From the NCBI GenBank assembly GCA_029219165.1, contig JAQXSW010000006.1:1-64000 (forward strand): a DNA stretch of 64,000 nt, written 5' to 3'. Shown piece after piece: positions 17,341 to 25,732 of the stretch. The notes beneath the pieces are model-generated. The model was not told where the DNA came from, searched no databases, and worked only from the letters and a program-made list of their open reading frames with translations. This DNA comes from Oscillospiraceae bacterium (lineage in GTDB: Bacteria; Bacillota; Clostridia; Oscillospirales; Acutalibacteraceae). The number at the start of each line of letters is the position of its first letter. The stretch's first letter is position 1. A program made the position numbers and the translations under genes.

Positions 17341-17370
17341 GACAGGTGGCAAAAGCCACCTGTCTTTTTT
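17341..17370 (+). terminator. Terminator after tRNA-Thr, probably bidirectional
   Basis: The 10-bp perfect stem GACAGGTGGC / GCCACCTGTC has an AAAA loop and a T6 tail. The minus strand also has a T-rich tail, so it can stop the convergent hydrolase transcript as well. Confidence 0.93.
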
Positions 17371-17396
17371 ATTGGAAAAACTTATTTACCAAAAAA

Positions 17397-18236
17397 TTAG
17401 AAATTCTTGCACTCAACGTCTTTCCACTGACTGTCAGCATGAAGACCGGCATTTGGGTTTGTGAAAAGATCAAGAGCTACTGCATCGTCCTTAAGGAATG
17501 CATCAAACCATGCTACAACATAACCCTTAAGTTTATCAGGATAGAACATGCAAGCGCAGTGCTCAACACCCTTAAGAATTCCAATAACTGCAGGTGAAGA
17601 ACAATTTTTGTAAGCAGGTTTTACCCAAAGAGAAGGCATTACCATTCCGTCAAGTCCGCCACCCATGAAGAAAGCAGGAACCTTAAGGCCTACTGTATCA
17701 GTAGCGTTGCTTGCACCGGCAATTGAAATAATGCAATCAATCTTGTCATTAAGGAGTGCAGCGTTTACAGCTGACTTACCGCCTTGAGAGTGACCCATTG
17801 CGCCAATCTTATCAACGTTTACATGTCCGTAAAGAGTTGAACTTGGATCTGCATTTGCTTGAAGTGCATATTCAACTGCTGCAGCCTGGTCTGTACCATC
17901 ACCAGCCATTACTGTTGTATCAGCAACAACAATGTAACCATGTGAAGTAACAAACTTCAAGAGTTGATTGTAAAGATCTGTGAAGCAAGCTGTACCGTTA
18001 GCCCATACAATTACAGGATAAGTATCACCCTCAGCCATGTCAGCTGGATAGTAAACTTTGTACTTTGAATCATTAGCCTTAACTGTCTCTGTTGCTACTG
18101 CGAAAATGCCTTCTGACTGGTATGGATCCGGAGCCTTATATTCATCTGGCTCCAAAGCCGATGCCATTGGAAGTGCTAATGCAAACACCATAACAAGTGC
18201 AAGCATTAAAGAAAGTAATTTTTTTGCTGTTTTCAT
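17397..18236 (-). CDS. Secreted alpha/beta hydrolase (chlorophyllase/PETase-like fold)
   Basis: Predicted secreted serine hydrolase of 279 residues. A classical signal peptide (about 1-27, ending ALPMASA) is followed by an alpha/beta hydrolase domain with the nucleophile elbow GHSQGG (Ser150). The likely acid is Asp196 in GGGLDG and the base His226 in GVEHC. The fold resembles the dienelactone hydrolase/chlorophyllase/PET-hydrolase-like group of lipases and esterases. The substrate is unknown; a dietary or host ester is plausible if this is a gut organism. The ATG at 18236 has GGGAG 6 nt upstream; the in-frame codon at 18266 lacks one. Upstream is a good promoter with palindromic sites. Confidence 0.85.
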   Translation of the reverse strand: MKTAKKLLSLMLALVMVFALALPMASALEPDEYKAPDPYQSEGIFAVATETVKANDSKYKVYYPADMAEGDTYPVIVWANGTACFTDLYNQLLKFVTSHGYIVVADTTVMAGDGTDQAAAVEYALQANADPSSTLYGHVNVDKIGAMGHSQGGKSAVNAALLNDKIDCIISIAGASNATDTVGLKVPAFFMGGGLDGMVMPSLWVKPAYKNCSSPAVIGILKGVEHCACMFYPDKLKGYVVAWFDAFLKDDAVALDLFTNPNAGLHADSQWKDVECKNF

Positions 18237-18323
18237 TTTAATCTCCCTTTTCGTTTTATTAGTCAAATTGCACTATAAGGCACACACCCGGTGTAAAAGT
18301 TATTGCGAAATGACTACCCAAAT

Positions 18324-18352
18324 ATTGTATTCGATTTAATGAACAAGTTCAA
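18324..18352 (-). promoter_or_regulatory. Hydrolase promoter overlapped by a palindrome
   Basis: On the minus strand TTGAAC (18347-18352), a 17-bp spacer and TACAAT (18324-18329). The near-palindrome TGAAC-AA-GTTCA (18340-18351) overlaps the -35 box. Confidence 0.68.
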
Positions 18353-18394
18353 TTTGCATTTCCCCCAAATTTCGACAAAATTTTTGGCTACAAA

Positions 18395-18471
18395 TAACAA
18401 GTGTTCATTTAACAAACAGTCAATTTTAATGATAATTACGTTGTTTTTGTGACACAGAACAATGAATGTTC
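18395..18471. promoter_or_regulatory. Two further GAAC/GTTC inverted repeats upstream of the hydrolase
   Basis: TAACA-AGT-GTTCA (18395-18407) and GAACA-ATGAA-TGTTC (18457-18471) resemble the palindrome at 18340-18351 in their half-sites. Together they may be a set of operator sites. The 326-nt gap 18237-18562 holds only these sites, the promoter and the ABC-F terminator; I see no small gene in it. Confidence 0.4.
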
Positions 18472-18493
18472 ATAAAAATATTCATATAGTTTC

Positions 18494-18556
18494 TACAAAA
18501 TAAGACGATTCATTTCCTATACATTTCTATAAATGTATAGGAAGTGAACCGTCCTC
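18494..18556 (-). terminator. Terminator after the ABC-F gene
   Basis: A stem of about 23 bp (GACGGTTCACTTCC... pairing with ...GGAAATGAATCGTC, allowing G-U pairs) with a 4-nt loop. On the minus strand it is followed by TTATTTTG. Confidence 0.85.
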
Positions 18557-18562
18557 ATTTTT

Positions 18563-20470
18563 TTACATTATTTCATTCGAAAGTTCTTCCCACTTAAGCA
18601 ATGCCGCAGTTAGAAGATCATCCTTTTCTGTCATTAAATTTGTAAGTTCTGTTACCTTTTCATAATCTGAAGAAATTTCAGGGCTACTAAGTCTTATATG
18701 AATATCATCAATTTCTTGTTCCAACAATTCAATTTCCCTCTCTATTCTTTGAATTGCTGTTTTAAGTTTCGTCTGCTCGGAACGTTTTTTCTTTTGTTCT
18801 TGATAAGACTTGCCACCAGCTCCCATTTCCTTTTGAGACTTAGCAGGTTCAATCCCGCCTTCACCAATTTCCAATGTCTGTTCTATATAGGTATCATAGT
18901 TGCCTATTATAACATTAGTACCTGTAGCTTTTAACTCAACAATTTTATTTGCAAGTTTGTTGATGAAATATCGGTCATGAGAAATAACAAGAAGCGTTCC
19001 GGTATATGAACTAAGCGCGTTTTCGAGTGCAGCCATAGAATAAATATCCAAATGATTTGTTGGCTCGTCCAAAATCAAAAAATTGCACCTTTTAAGCATA
19101 AGCTTACAAAGTGACACTTTTGCCCTCTCTCCACCGGAAAGCACTGATATTTCATCAAAAACTTTATCATTTTTAAAACCAAACCTTGCAAGTGCACTGC
19201 GAACGTCAGTATCACCTAAAGCCGGGAATGCATCGTGAACATCATCAATTATAGTTTTTGACATATTAAGACCCAATTGATGCTGATCAAAATAGCCTAT
19301 TACAACACCGACACCAAAAGATATTCCTCGGCCTTTTTTCATGATTTGTTTTATCAGCGTTGTCTTTCCAACACCATTTTCTCCAACAATGAAAACAGCG
19401 TCTCCTTTTCGAACAGAAAATTCCACATTTTCATAAAGAGTCTTTCCGGGAAATTGCATTGAAACATCTTTTAAACTTAAAACTTCATCGCCGCTCTCTG
19501 AATACGGAGAAAAACTAAAGGTAATATCATTCTTTTCCTTTTCAGGTTTTTCAAGTCCGGAAAGCATTCTGTCGATTTGTTTCTGCTTACTTTCAGCAGT
19601 TTTAATATTCTTTTCTCTGTTCCATCTCTTTTGCTGTTCAATTATTCCCTCAATACGCTTAACTTCTGCCATGGTGTTTTCATAGTTTCTGGAAATGGAA
19701 TATTCCATTTCCTCACGAAGTTGCATATGACGGGTATAGTTGCCTTCAGTAACAAATACTTTTCCGGTATAAATTTCAGCCACCTTGTTGCATATTTTAT
19801 CAAGAAAATATCTGTCATGAGAAATTACAATTGCGGTTATCTTACTTCCTAAAATAAATTTCTCTAGCCAAGAAACAGAAGAAATATCCAAATGGTTTGT
19901 CGGCTCGTCCAAAAGCATAATATCCGGTTTCTCTAAAAGTAATTTTGCAAGTCCAACTTTAGATTTCTGTCCACCGGATAATGCGGAAACAGGGAGGTTC
20001 TGTTCTTCAACAGAAAAACCAAGACCGGCTAAAACAGCATGTGTAAGTGACACATAGGTAAGTCCACCTTGAGCCTCATATTTTTCAATTAATGTAGCCT
20101 GCTCATTTATTAATGTCAAAGACTCAGTTTCACTCAAATCCCCCATACTTAAGAGCTTTTCAAGCTCTTTTAGGCGGGCTTCCATATTTTTCAAATGGTC
20201 AAATATGGACAGCGTTTCCTCATATGTTGTCTTATCAGAATTAGCGCAAACGTGTTGTGACAAGTGACCAACCTTTATACTGTTTTGCAAGACAACAGAA
20301 CCGGAGTCAGCTGACTCCAGTCCTAAAATAATATTAAAAAGTGTTGTTTTGCCGACACCGTTTGCGCCAACAAGGCCTAAAATATCGCCTTTCTCAATAG
20401 AGAAGGACGCATCCGTAAAGAGCGTCCTTTCCCCATATGATTTTTCAAGTTTAACTACGTTTAAAATCAT
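18563..20470 (-). CDS. ABC-F family ATP-binding protein (YdiF/Uup-like)
   Basis: A 635-residue soluble protein with two ABC ATPase cassettes and no membrane segments. The Walker A motifs are GANGVGKTT (near residue 38) and GENGVGKTT (near 363). Each cassette has an LSGGQKSKV or LSGGERAKV signature and an LLDEPTNHLDI or LILDEPTNHLDI Walker B. The interdomain linker (PtIM, about 240-320) and a C-terminal coiled coil (EQKKKRSEQTKLKTAIQRIEREIELLEQEID) are typical of ABC-F translation factors acting at the ribosomal E site. Whether it gives antibiotic resistance cannot be told. It starts 8 nt after pilT, so it is the last gene of the pilus-like operon. Confidence 0.92.
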   Translation of the reverse strand: MILNVVKLEKSYGERTLFTDASFSIEKGDILGLVGANGVGKTTLFNIILGLESADSGSVVLQNSIKVGHLSQHVCANSDKTTYEETLSIFDHLKNMEARLKELEKLLSMGDLSETESLTLINEQATLIEKYEAQGGLTYVSLTHAVLAGLGFSVEEQNLPVSALSGGQKSKVGLAKLLLEKPDIMLLDEPTNHLDISSVSWLEKFILGSKITAIVISHDRYFLDKICNKVAEIYTGKVFVTEGNYTRHMQLREEMEYSISRNYENTMAEVKRIEGIIEQQKRWNREKNIKTAESKQKQIDRMLSGLEKPEKEKNDITFSFSPYSESGDEVLSLKDVSMQFPGKTLYENVEFSVRKGDAVFIVGENGVGKTTLIKQIMKKGRGISFGVGVVIGYFDQHQLGLNMSKTIIDDVHDAFPALGDTDVRSALARFGFKNDKVFDEISVLSGGERAKVSLCKLMLKRCNFLILDEPTNHLDIYSMAALENALSSYTGTLLVISHDRYFINKLANKIVELKATGTNVIIGNYDTYIEQTLEIGEGGIEPAKSQKEMGAGGKSYQEQKKKRSEQTKLKTAIQRIEREIELLEQEIDDIHIRLSSPEISSDYEKVTELTNLMTEKDDLLTAALLKWEELSNEIM

Positions 20471-20478
20471 GTTGTAAA

Positions 20479-21543
20479 TTACCTTTTATGGTCAATCTTT
20501 TTCTTTAGCATATCTGCGTTTGATGCAAATTTAATAGCATTTAGTTCAGAAATAATACCCTGCTCATACAGATTGTAAATACTTGTATCCATTGCAATCA
20601 TACCCTCAGCAGCAGATGTACCAATTACAGAGTCAATTTGATGAACCTTAGATTCACGAATCATATTTCTGATTGCTGAATTTAAGTTCATAACTTCAAA
20701 TGCAGGTACAAGAGAACCATCCTTTGTAGGAATAAGTTGCTGTGAAATAACAGACTGCAAAAGTTGTGCAAGTTGAACTCTTATTTGCTGCTGTTGATTA
20801 GAAGGGAATACATCTATAATACGGTCAATAGTATTTGTTGCCCCTACCGTGTGAAGTGTAGAAATAACCAAGTGACCCGTTTCAGCAGCAGTCATTGCTG
20901 TTTTAATTGTTTCATAGTCTCTCATTTCACCAACAAGAATTACATCCGGTGACTGTCTGAGACAAGCTCTAAGAGCTGTTACATAGTTGTCAGTATCCGT
21001 TTCAATTTCACGCTGACTGATAACACTCATTTTATTTCTATGAAGATATTCAAGTGGTTCTTCAAGAGTAATAATATGACCGTTTCTAGTACTGTTTATT
21101 TTATCAATAATACATGCCAGTGTTGTTGACTTACCTCCACCGGCAGGACCTGTAACAAGTACAAGACCTTTTGTCTTTTCTGCAACAGCCATAACGTTCT
21201 CAGGAATTCCAAGTTCTTTATAATTTGGAATATCAAAGGAAACAAGACGAATTACAGCAGCAAGAGAGCCGCGCTGTTTATATGTACTTACACGGAATCT
21301 TGAAAGACCACTAACTGCAAGAGAAAAGTCATCATCTCCTGTATTTAGAAGTCTATCCATTGGTCGTCCGGCAGTCTCATATATTTCTTTAATAAGAGTT
21401 TCTGAACTTTGTGGTGTTACCTTTTCCTCTTCCTGAGGAACAATTACACCATTAACTTTATATGAAAGTGGCAGAGCGGCAAGTACAAATATATCAGATG
21501 CTTGCTGATCAACTGCACCTTTAAGTAATGTCATTAAATCCAT
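20479..21543 (-). CDS. pilT: Type IV pilus retraction ATPase PilT
   Basis: Hexameric secretion-type ATPase of about 354 residues. It has a Walker A motif GPAGGGKST near residue 130, an Asp box (TLEEPLEYLH), Walker B (PDVILVGEMRD), and a His box (ETGHLVISTLHT). The C-terminal AIRNMIRE motif is the hallmark of PilT retraction ATPases rather than PilB/GspE. An in-frame codon exists at 21600, but it overlaps the preceding gene and lacks a ribosome binding site. GGGGTGG precedes the ATG at 21543. It belongs to a run of small pilin-like genes behind a PilC-like gene; no PilB is seen in the window. Confidence 0.93.
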   Translation of the reverse strand: MDLMTLLKGAVDQQASDIFVLAALPLSYKVNGVIVPQEEEKVTPQSSETLIKEIYETAGRPMDRLLNTGDDDFSLAVSGLSRFRVSTYKQRGSLAAVIRLVSFDIPNYKELGIPENVMAVAEKTKGLVLVTGPAGGGKSTTLACIIDKINSTRNGHIITLEEPLEYLHRNKMSVISQREIETDTDNYVTALRACLRQSPDVILVGEMRDYETIKTAMTAAETGHLVISTLHTVGATNTIDRIIDVFPSNQQQQIRVQLAQLLQSVISQQLIPTKDGSLVPAFEVMNLNSAIRNMIRESKVHQIDSVIGTSAAEGMIAMDTSIYNLYEQGIISELNAIKFASNADMLKKKIDHKR

Positions 21544-21544
21544 A

Positions 21545-21994
21545 TTAACCACCCCATAATTGCGCGCTGTCACTTGGTGTCCAAGATGCCGAGCTCTCAA
21601 GTTTCCAACTATTCACACAAAAGTTTCTGCCATCATAAGTTACCTTAACTGAAAGATCCTGAGTGTCAGAAACTTTTTCCTTAAATTTTACAACAAGGCC
21701 GGATGCTCTATTTTCGACTTCATAACCACAATCCGTAAGTTCCTTGCTAATTTCCGCAAATGAACCGTTTTTATCATTTACAATCTTTTCAATATTGGCA
21801 ACCTTTTCAGTTGCTTTTGTATCTGCAATATAATAAGCCTTTACACTGTCTGCGGACTTTATTGCAAGTTTATACTCTGAATTAGCTGTCACAAAGGACA
21901 GAACAGAAAACACTGTAAGGCAAAGAACTGCAAATACCATTATTATTGATGCGCTTCCAATATTAATACCGGAAGATTTTCTTTCATTTTGCAT
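21545..21994 (-). CDS. Small membrane-anchored protein of the pilus-like operon
   Basis: I do not recognise a named family. It has 149 residues with one N-terminal membrane segment (about 14-36, GSASIIMVFAVLCLTVFSVLSF) followed by an extracytoplasmic domain. The topology is like a minor pseudopilin, but there is no classical prepilin site. It ends 1 nt before the pilT ATG, so translation is probably coupled. AGGAGG precedes its ATG. Confidence 0.75.
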   Translation of the reverse strand: MQNERKSSGINIGSASIIMVFAVLCLTVFSVLSFVTANSEYKLAIKSADSVKAYYIADTKATEKVANIEKIVNDKNGSFAEISKELTDCGYEVENRASGLVVKFKEKVSDTQDLSVKVTYDGRNFCVNSWKLESSASWTPSDSAQLWGG

Positions 21995-22008
21995 TTCAAA
22001 TCCTCCTA

Positions 22009-22434
22009 TTAATCTGTGTTAGCATCAGCAACAACGAGTTCAAAAAGGTCCTCTCCTGTAGCTGTGTTAATGTCTATTTTTGCTCTTTGTAAATACTCTT
22101 CAGTTGTCTTATTTACGGTCATAACGAACGATTCATTTCCCTTCTTACAGGAATTCCATTCGTTATCATAATAAATAATCAAAGTAGTACCACTTGCCTC
22201 ACCATCAAACTTTTCGGCAAGTTCTATTAAGTTGCCGTCACAGTCTTTAAATGTTTCAGCAATTGTCTCTGCAACAAAAGTGGCATTTGAAACATTTCTG
22301 GAAAAGTCTGTCTTTACCTTTGCAGCTGCAAATACCTTCATACAGATTGCAGCTGAAATTGAAAAAAACAATATTACAAGAATAAGTTCCATCAAAAAGA
22401 GTGAAGACTTAGATCTTGCTTTATGGGTACTCAT
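22009..22434 (-). CDS. Prepilin-like protein of the pilus-like operon
   Basis: A 141-residue protein with a short basic N-terminus, then SSLFLMELILVILFF. If cut after the second Ser, the mature protein would start LFLME, putting a Glu at position 5 as in type IV prepilins (FTLIE). The residue at -1 would be Ser rather than the normal Gly. A hydrophobic helix and a soluble domain follow. Its ATG overlaps the stop of the upstream gene (ATGA), showing translational coupling. A minor pseudopilin role is inferred from this N-terminus and the neighbours. Confidence 0.75.
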   Translation of the reverse strand: MSTHKARSKSSLFLMELILVILFFSISAAICMKVFAAAKVKTDFSRNVSNATFVAETIAETFKDCDGNLIELAEKFDGEASGTTLIIYYDNEWNSCKKGNESFVMTVNKTTEEYLQRAKIDINTATGEDLFELVVADANTD

Positions 22435-22919
22435 TCAATTACCTCCCATCCAGAGGCAATATGAAGTGAAACCGAAGCAGATGAGCCCTTGGTTCCTTCA
22501 CATTTAACCGTAATCAGTTTGCCTTCGCTTTCAAAGTCCAAGGACTTTACCTCAATGATATTCTGCCCATCCTCAGGATTAAGCTCCGTTCCCTTTTTGA
22601 ACATGAGCTCTTTTACATAACCGTCATAACAATAAATATAAGTTGTGAAAATATCCCCTGCCACTTCTTCATCCAAGGCAAGAGTCTTTATTCCGTTAAA
22701 GTCAGTTACATAAACACTATTTTCCTGATCATAGTGATTAACTTTTGCAGTAATGTAAGAAAGACAAGTTCTTTCTTCAAATCTTTCCTGCATAACCATT
22801 TGTGTGTTCTTATAAACACCTGCACCAGACATGAGTACGAATAGTACAGTTATAGCAAACACAGCAAAGAGAACCAGCACAAATATTGTATCGACTGTAT
22901 AAGTTGTTCTCTTCTTCAT
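22431..22919 (-). CDS. DUF4860-like protein of the pilus-like operon
   Basis: About 162 residues: one N-terminal membrane helix (TYTVDTIFVLVLFAVFAITVLFVL) and a beta-rich extracytoplasmic domain. It resembles clostridial DUF4860 proteins found next to PilT/PilC-type genes. The true start is probably the ATG at 22919, preceded by AAGGAG; the frame extends upstream to 22991 but overlaps the previous gene. It overlaps the next gene by 4 nt. Confidence 0.75.
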   Translation of the reverse strand: MKKRTTYTVDTIFVLVLFAVFAITVLFVLMSGAGVYKNTQMVMQERFEERTCLSYITAKVNHYDQENSVYVTDFNGIKTLALDEEVAGDIFTTYIYCYDGYVKELMFKKGTELNPEDGQNIIEVKSLDFESEGKLITVKCEGTKGSSASVSLHIASGWEVIE

Positions 22920-22935
22920 CTGTGCAGTTCTCCTT

Positions 22936-23268
22936 TCATTCCGGAAGTTCAATAATAGTAATATCCGGCATAATATTGTCAGCAAATGCAATGTAATTTA
23001 TTGCATATTTTTCTTCATCATAAATAAAGCCATAGTTTTCTTTTAAATAATCTATATTCTGCGGGTACGCGCCCTCAAGTGAATAACAGCTGACTATTGC
23101 CTTATTTAAGTTTTCCTCAAGAATTCTTCGTCCTTCTGTTTCAGCACTGTTCTCAGCACTCTTTACGCCACCAATGAACATACCAAAAATAACAACAAAG
23201 AAAACCATTGAAAGTAAGTGTTCTCTAAGGACATCCAGAAAAGAACGCTTACGAACCCGAGTTTTCAT
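22936..23268 (-). CDS. Small pseudopilin-like protein of the pilus-like operon
   Basis: 110 residues with a basic N-terminus, one membrane segment (about 17-36), then a helix and loop (EENLNKAIVSCYSLEGAYPQNIDYLKENYG). This resembles the conserved region after the N-terminal helix of type II/IV pseudopilins in Clostridia, where an AIEGxYPxxLxYLxxNYG pattern is common. No Gly-type prepilin cleavage motif is visible. AAAGG precedes the ATG, and it starts 18 nt after the pilC-like gene. Confidence 0.75.
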   Translation of the reverse strand: MKTRVRKRSFLDVLREHLLSMVFFVVIFGMFIGGVKSAENSAETEGRRILEENLNKAIVSCYSLEGAYPQNIDYLKENYGFIYDEEKYAINYIAFADNIMPDITIIELPE

Positions 23269-23286
23269 AAAAACACGCCTTTCCTA

Positions 23287-24330
23287 TTATCCAATTGAAG
23301 TCATAATACTCATAAGAGGAAGCATTACAGAAAGAAGGATTACGCCTACTATTACAGACATAATAATTACAAGTGTAGGCTCAACCTTATTAATTACCGA
23401 TTCAATATTCTCATTTACTTCATCCTCAGAACGTCTTGCAATTTCTTCCATTACAATGTCTGAAGTACCGGTCTTAAATCCAATTGAAAGCATACGACAG
23501 TAAAGAGAAGGGAAAATATCAGCCTTTGAAATGGCATCAACAAAGAGGTCCCCGTCCTTCATGTGCTGTCTGCAGTTCTGAATTCTTGCCAGCATTGCCG
23601 GATTATCAGTAATCTTTTCAACCATATTGAGCGATTCATCAACATCAAGACCGGATGCAAGTGTCATAGCCATACCGGATGCAAATCTTGCAGATGCAAT
23701 CTTCTTAGAAACTTTTCCTCCTGCTGTAACCTTATTCCATAAGTTTACAAACCTAAGTGTAAGGCTCGGCACTGAAGCAACAACTACGCCGATAACAACT
23801 AAAACTACAACCACTGCAAGAATAATAGCTGCGTACTTTGTAACGCCTGTTCCAAAGTTCATTATTGAAACAGCGACAGCTGACATTTCAGCGCCGAGCT
23901 CATTAAATACTTCATTAAATATTGGCAGTACTTTAGTAATTAATACACCAATTACCAAAAGAAGCATAAACATTAAAATGAATGGATATACAACAGCATT
24001 TTTAATACTTCTTGTAATTTCTTCCTGTCTTTGATAGTAGGATGAAAGTGCTTTTAAAACATCCTCCAAACGACCGGTCTTTGTACCGATTCCAACCATT
24101 TCAACAACATATTTTGGGAAGCATTCTGCTTCAACCATAGCATCTTCAAGAGAAAACCCATCGTCCATTCTCTTATATAAAGCATCCAACATTTTCTTAA
24201 GATCTGCGTCTGTTTCATCAGCTGCAAGCATATAAATACCTTCTGAAAGGGATATTCCCGCATTCATGCAGAGTGAAAGTTCCATACAAAAAGATGAAAG
24301 GTATGGACCATCAAGTTGTCTTAAACTCAT
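23287..24330 (-). CDS. Type II secretion/type IV pilus inner-membrane platform protein (PilC/GspF-like)
   Basis: A 347-residue protein of the T2SSF family with the expected two repeated cytoplasmic domains. The first (about 10-110) has LSEGIYMLAADE and VGIGTKTGRLEDVL; the second (about 215-315) has LDVDESLNMV and LSIGFKTGTSDIVMEE. Hydrophobic segments lie after each. PilC/GspF forms the membrane platform on which the ATPase drives pilin movement. GGAGG precedes the ATG, and it starts 17 nt after the transglutaminase gene. It is shorter than classical PilC (about 400 residues) but complete. Confidence 0.9.
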   Translation of the reverse strand: MSLRQLDGPYLSSFCMELSLCMNAGISLSEGIYMLAADETDADLKKMLDALYKRMDDGFSLEDAMVEAECFPKYVVEMVGIGTKTGRLEDVLKALSSYYQRQEEITRSIKNAVVYPFILMFMLLLVIGVLITKVLPIFNEVFNELGAEMSAVAVSIMNFGTGVTKYAAIILAVVVVLVVIGVVVASVPSLTLRFVNLWNKVTAGGKVSKKIASARFASGMAMTLASGLDVDESLNMVEKITDNPAMLARIQNCRQHMKDGDLFVDAISKADIFPSLYCRMLSIGFKTGTSDIVMEEIARRSEDEVNENIESVINKVEPTLVIIMSVIVGVILLSVMLPLMSIMTSIG

Positions 24331-24347
24331 ATATTAAACCTCCGTTG

Positions 24348-25562
24348 TTAATACAAATATTTAACTGAATAACTGGCTTTCTGCGACCAATCATAGCCAA
24401 TGCCTCCGGTGGATGCAAAGGTTGGATCCATAAGTTTCCAACTGGTTCCGTCAAAATATATTACGTCGTTAACCCAGCCGGAGCCGTTTATGTATGTGCT
24501 TATCCATGCATGATAAGTGTTTCCGTTAACATAACCAACTTCAACCTTTGTTGGAATACCTTGTGAACGGAGCATTGCCGCCATTGTTGAAGCGTAATCA
24601 AAACATATTCCTTTTTTGCTGGACCATACTGAATTTAAATTTGGTACGTAAGCAGTAGCAGCAACAGAAGAAGCCTTGTCATAATCATACTTGAAGTTCT
24701 TCACAACATAGTTGTAGATTGCCGAAACCTTATCTAAATCCTTATCACATCCACGGGTCAAATTGTTTGCAGCATATGTAACGCAGGATGTTGAACTTGT
24801 GTAGTTACAAAAAATATTCGGTCTGGAAAATGCCACACTTGAGGAACTCAAACTGACTCCAATACTTGTACTGCCCACAGTATAATAACTGTTACCGCCA
24901 TTATTTCCATATATACTGACAGTGTATGTACCGCTACCTCCCGTAAGAGGAAGAGCAACAAAGTCTGCTCCCGGATAAATAGGATATTGTGGCTTTACAC
25001 CATTCGGAGCACTTACAATAACACGTAAGTTTGAATATGCTCCCGCATACTTAACCATAATGTAACCGGAACTTGAATTTGAATAATCCACAATACCGGA
25101 TCCATCAGACGTGGTAAAAACCAAGTTACCCGGAGCCGTATTGGACGGCACTCTAGGCGGATAGTATGTATTAGATTTTGTAGTTGTTGGCGTAGTAGCC
25201 TTTGCAGTTGTCTTTGCAGTGGTTTTTACAGTCGTATTTTTACTTGTAGTTTTCCCACTTGTTGACTTGGTAGTTCCGGATGTCTTCTTTGTGGTTTGGC
25301 TATTTGAGCCTTGCGATGTGTCCGTCTTAGAAGTATGGGAATCTCCTATATTTGAAACACTCTCCGAAGAGGTGTCCGTTTCAAAACCCGAAACCGTACT
25401 GCTTGTCAACATATTACTTGTATCCGTATTTTGTGAACCGGTTGTGTTCTCTATGCCGGGCGACTCGTCGTCGCCACATGAGGAAAGAGAAAAAATCATA
25501 ATAAAAACAAGAACAAAAATTTGCAAAATACGGAACTTGGTTTTTTGATTATTAAATGTCAT
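24348..25562 (-). CDS. Transglutaminase-like domain lipoprotein
   Basis: A 404-residue surface protein. The lipoprotein signal ends in LSSC near residue 29. A long Ser/Thr/Lys-rich low-complexity linker (about residues 45-135) leads to an Ig-like beta domain and a C-terminal transglutaminase-like cysteine protease domain. The catalytic triad is visible: Cys in GICFDYAS, His in YHAWIS and Asp in LMDPT. Proteins of this type may cleave or crosslink cell-surface material. The start ATG at 25562 follows GAGG. It is the first gene of the apparent pilus-like operon. Confidence 0.85.
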   Translation of the reverse strand: MTFNNQKTKFRILQIFVLVFIMIFSLSSCGDDESPGIENTTGSQNTDTSNMLTSSTVSGFETDTSSESVSNIGDSHTSKTDTSQGSNSQTTKKTSGTTKSTSGKTTSKNTTVKTTAKTTAKATTPTTTKSNTYYPPRVPSNTAPGNLVFTTSDGSGIVDYSNSSSGYIMVKYAGAYSNLRVIVSAPNGVKPQYPIYPGADFVALPLTGGSGTYTVSIYGNNGGNSYYTVGSTSIGVSLSSSSVAFSRPNIFCNYTSSTSCVTYAANNLTRGCDKDLDKVSAIYNYVVKNFKYDYDKASSVAATAYVPNLNSVWSSKKGICFDYASTMAAMLRSQGIPTKVEVGYVNGNTYHAWISTYINGSGWVNDVIYFDGTSWKLMDPTFASTGGIGYDWSQKASYSVKYLY

Positions 25563-25599
25563 AACAAAAACCTCGTCCAAATTTACTAATATGTAATTA

Positions 25600-25605
25600 A
25601 TTATA
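25600..25605 (-). promoter_or_regulatory. Possible -10 box for the transglutaminase/pilus-like operon
   Basis: A perfect TATAAT on the minus strand with a poor -35 match. It lies 38 bp upstream of the ATG in the divergent region shared with srtB. Confidence 0.45.
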
Positions 25606-25693
25606 ATCTTTTTACACAAAAAAATAAAGGGTGATATATCTTTTTTTGAACTTTTTCAACTGATTTCTACTTTTTTTTGATTTGCATTTATTG

Positions 25694-25699
25694 TATAAT
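25694..25699 (+). promoter_or_regulatory. Possible -10 box for srtB
   Basis: A perfect TATAAT 34 bp upstream of the srtB ATG. The -35 region is a T run without a clear hexamer. Confidence 0.5.
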
Positions 25700-25732
25700 A
25701 GCATCTGTATTTTTATTACTGAGGAGATTCCT

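Noticed and set aside
20479-21543. GspE/PilB assembly ATPase
   Set aside because: The AIRNMIRE motif, short N-terminus and lack of the Cys-rich zinc region mark it as PilT.
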